Of a stretch of 64,000 nucleotides of DNA, positions 62,542 through 64,000 are shown piece by piece. The position numbers and the translations under genes are program-made. Positions within the stretch are counted from its first letter, which is position 1. Each line of letters begins with the position of its first letter. The stretch spans positions 1 through 64,000 of the forward strand of contig JARUHP010000013.1 in assembly GCA_030005635.1 (NCBI GenBank), written 5' to 3'. Source of the stretch: Deltaproteobacteria bacterium IMCC39146. Its GTDB lineage: Bacteria > Desulfobacterota > Desulfuromonadia > Desulfuromonadales > BM103. Under the pieces are notes generated by a model. The model did no database searches and was not told where the DNA came from. It saw nothing but the letters and a program-made list of their open reading frames with translations.

Positions 62542-62901
62542 GAGCCTCTTGCAAAAGTCTATTCAGTTTTCTGAATATTTAAGGGTGCTGCATAAAAGTT
62601 GAATTTCAAAGGTAACCATTTGATTGAACGGACGGCAGCAGAGCGGAGCAATGGATGCCTTAAGGACGAATTAGGTGGACGTTGTGTTCAGGTTCGCGGC
62701 CCCGGCAAGGTGATCAGTTACTCAAAGTCACTGGTTGCTGATTGTCAAAGAACGAGAAAACCGATTCAAGGGACGAGTTCGTCCAAAATTGGAGAAAGTA
62801 ACCTCTCAGGCGACTGAGTCGTGGACCTTATATCAAAAAATGACAAAATCTTTACCTTTGTGACTTTGCGCACCCTAAGTGCCGACTTTTGCAAAAGACT
62901 C
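62542..62901. mobile_element. Decayed 360-bp insertion sequence inside heptamer array
   Basis: Bounded by 18-bp terminal inverted repeats, GAGCCTCTTGCAAAAGTC (62542-62559) and the complement of GACTTTTGCAAAAGACTC (62884-62901), 16 of 18 identical. It carries a fragment of a DDE transposase (62623-62700). The flanks repeat TACT on both sides. Too short to be autonomous; it is a deletion derivative. Confidence 0.8.
62599..62817 (+). pseudogene. Transposase C-terminal fragment
   Basis: The frame reads 'IERTAAERSNGCLKDELGGR' and 'VQVRGPGKVISYSK', recalling the last motif of DDE transposases ('ERtaaERvNgrLKdE-GGR---VRG--KV'). After about 50 residues the similarity ends. The catalytic domain is missing, so it is not functional. 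Confidence 0.65.
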
Positions 62902-62904
62902 TAC

Positions 62905-62960
62905 TGATTACTGATTACTGATTACTGATTACTGATTACTGATTACTGATTACTGATTAC
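62905..62960. repeat. TGATTAC heptamer tandem array, right part
   Basis: Eight perfect TGATTAC units. The first 10 bases of the minus-strand lipoprotein gene end (stop 62950-62952) lie inside the array, so its last two codons come from the repeat. Confidence 0.97.
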
Positions 62961-63375
62961 TTTCTCCGGTCTCAAGTCGATATTCCCAGCCTCGATCAGA
63001 CATGCACTTCTCCAGAATATCATCCAGGTACTCAGGGTAGTAGTCGAGCTCTCCGGGGTAACCGGTGTATTCGGTGGGGACATCATGAATCGGCTCTGAA
63101 TTGATGTTGATTGTAGCCGTTGGGTTACGGTCAGGTCTCCATTCGCCCATCTTGTTCTCTGCCATAAAATCCTCTTGCATCTGATTGTCTCTGAGGTATG
63201 GCTCTCCCGTTGGTGTCCCTGGTTTGTATTGTCGAGCAGCATAAGCTCGACACTCTTCGAGGTCCATGCTTGCCTCTTCGCGTGGTGGCTCACGCTTGTC
63301 CTGCCAGGAGTAGGTCATCTGAGATGTACAGCCGAAGAGGCCGATCGTGGCTAGCAAGAGCAGTGATTTAAACAT
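62950..63375 (-). CDS. Hypothetical lipoprotein
   Basis: A 141-residue lipoprotein (lipobox LFGC, Cys16). It has 'MDLEECRAYAARQYK' and 'LDDILEKCMSDRGWEY', the Cys pair and 'C...RGW' pattern often seen in small outer-membrane-associated lipoproteins of proteobacteria, but no named family. The C-terminal codons are supplied by the heptamer array, suggesting that the repeat grew into the 3' end. ATG 63375 with GGATGA upstream. Confidence 0.7.
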   Translation of the reverse strand: MFKSLLLLATIGLFGCTSQMTYSWQDKREPPREEASMDLEECRAYAARQYKPGTPTGEPYLRDNQMQEDFMAENKMGEWRPDRNPTATININSEPIHDVPTEYTGYPGELDYYPEYLDDILEKCMSDRGWEYRLETGESNQ

Positions 63376-63540
63376 GGAGTCATCCTTTACTTTAAAATTC
63401 GAGGTAGAAATACACCTGATTTCTCTGTTGCTGGGATTCTACCATGGCCTTGATTTTTAGGAAATGGCATAGCGCTTGCTCTTTAACTCAAGTTAAGTAC
63501 GAGAAAGGCTTGTGTCCATAACCTTACTACGGAGGCCTTT

Positions 63541-63687
63541 ATGAATCTCAACAGTATTGACACCTCAAAATGCAAGCGAGAAGAGAAAGAAGTCGTTGAA
63601 GGATTTTGCCTCTCCTATGACATGCTCAAGGGGGTTTGTCTGGAGACAATGGAAACATGTGAAGCAATACCTGAAAGTGACGAATAA
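63541..63687 (+). CDS. Small Cys-containing protein, unknown
   Basis: A 48-residue acidic product with four cysteines ('TSKCKREEKE', 'GFCLSYDMLKGVCLETMETC'). A perfect GGAGG lies five bases before ATG 63541, which is why I accept it. A palindrome TTAACTCAAGTTAA (63483-63496) lies upstream and could be an operator. No family recognised. Confidence 0.55.
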   Translation: MNLNSIDTSKCKREEKEVVEGFCLSYDMLKGVCLETMETCEAIPESDE

Positions 63688-63735
63688 ACAGTACCTTAAC
63701 ACTGACTTTTGATACTGCCTTAGGAGACTCTTTGC

Positions 63736-63942
63736 TTGCCTCACATTGAGCCTTATCCTTATTTGCTTGCGGCCTCATATTGGATTTTTTTTGATTTCTT
63801 TTCCATTGCCTTACCTGTTAATCTCTATCACCGATCAAACAAATTGTGGCTTGATGACAGTGCAAAAAATGCACTGTTGCTTAAGGATAACGACACTTTT
63901 CAACTCGCGGATCAATGCTCCGGAAGGCCCTTTAGATTATGA
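63736..63942 (+). CDS. Possible small protein coupled to next gene
   Basis: A 68-residue frame with TTG start, AGGAG nine bases upstream, and one aromatic hydrophobic segment ('YPYLLAASYWIFFDFFSIAL'). Its TGA overlaps the ATG of the next frame (ATGA), a sign of coupling. No family match; it could be spurious. Confidence 0.35.
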   Translation: MPHIEPYPYLLAASYWIFFDFFSIALPVNLYHRSNKLWLDDSAKNALLLKDNDTFQLADQCSGRPFRL

Positions 63943-64000
63943 TGCGCTATCGCGATATCTATATGAAAACGATCGACAAGTGGGGAGAAAAAGCCCAATA
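63939..64000 (+). CDS. Start of a gene cut by window end (MazG-like?)
   Basis: Twenty residues are visible, 'MMRYRDIYMKTIDKWGEKAQ'. The 'ai-KWGe-aQ' pattern recalls the N-terminus of MazG-like nucleotide pyrophosphohydrolases. It overlaps the previous frame by ATGA. Too little sequence to be sure. Confidence 0.35.
   Translation, partial: MMRYRDIYMKTIDKWGEKAQ

Noticed and set aside
62394-62960. CRISPR array
   Set aside because: The repeat is a continuous 7-bp tandem unit without spacers; the only interruption is an insertion-sequence derivative.

Overview
The window reads as a chromosomal piece of an anaerobic, metal- or sulfur-respiring deltaproteobacterium of the Desulfuromonas/Geobacter type. 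This is an inference from three things: several multiheme c-type cytochrome lipoproteins (an OmcA/MtrC-like decaheme protein, a pentaheme protein and a protein with about 10-11 hemes), a complete type II secretion operon that includes gspN, and the gene order of the housekeeping block. No rRNA, tRNA or CRISPR array was found.

Layout. 1-350: right end of an ISNCY-like insertion sequence. 347-3344: a P-loop kinase, an Asp/Glu racemase and an EamA transporter. 3397-16394 (minus strand): T2SS operon gspC-D-E-F-G-H-I-J-K-L-M-N followed by a DUF3187 outer-membrane protein. gspA-gspB lie apart at 29.7-32.2 kb, and no prepilin peptidase gene (gspO) is visible. 17.2-19.5 kb: decaheme outer-surface cytochrome. 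19.7-24.4 kb: a four-gene cassette of membrane-anchored SGNH/TPR protein, a 49-residue DUF5989 protein, an O-carbamoyltransferase and an SxtJ-like membrane protein. 24.7-27.6 kb: beta-barrel porin plus two multiheme lipoproteins, a plausible porin-cytochrome conduit. 28.3-33 kb: DUF4382 lipoprotein, GspAB and an Slp lipoprotein.

33.1-53.1 kb is mainly housekeeping: holC-rsmE, trmJ, an unknown gene and rlmD, then the rimP-nusA-rnpM/L7Ae-infB-ylxP-rbfA-nrnA-truB-rpsO-pnp transcription/translation block, continuing into an M16 protease, dut, a DUF493 protein, a Sua5/YrdC-type protein and small envelope proteins. 53.6-60.9 kb: tamA-tamB and an M48/TPR metalloprotease, that is, outer-membrane biogenesis and quality control. 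61-64 kb: a YjbR-type protein, an orphan DUF5706 (Pycsar-effector-like) membrane protein, small unknown genes, and a heptanucleotide tandem array split by a decayed insertion sequence.

Themes: most of the non-housekeeping DNA serves the outer membrane and cell surface (T2SS, porin-cytochrome conduits, lipoproteins, TamAB, carbamoylation). Intergenic gaps hold dispersed repeats of the 'TTAACGCAGAG' type and perfect GGGGACA palindromes. The best candidate for an under-described system is the SGNH/DUF5989/carbamoyltransferase/SxtJ cassette. Other points of interest are non-canonical heme motifs, EF-hand-like loops inside the decaheme cytochrome, a gene remnant at 53.2 kb, and a 4-bp target duplication that reconstitutes the heptamer array exactly.
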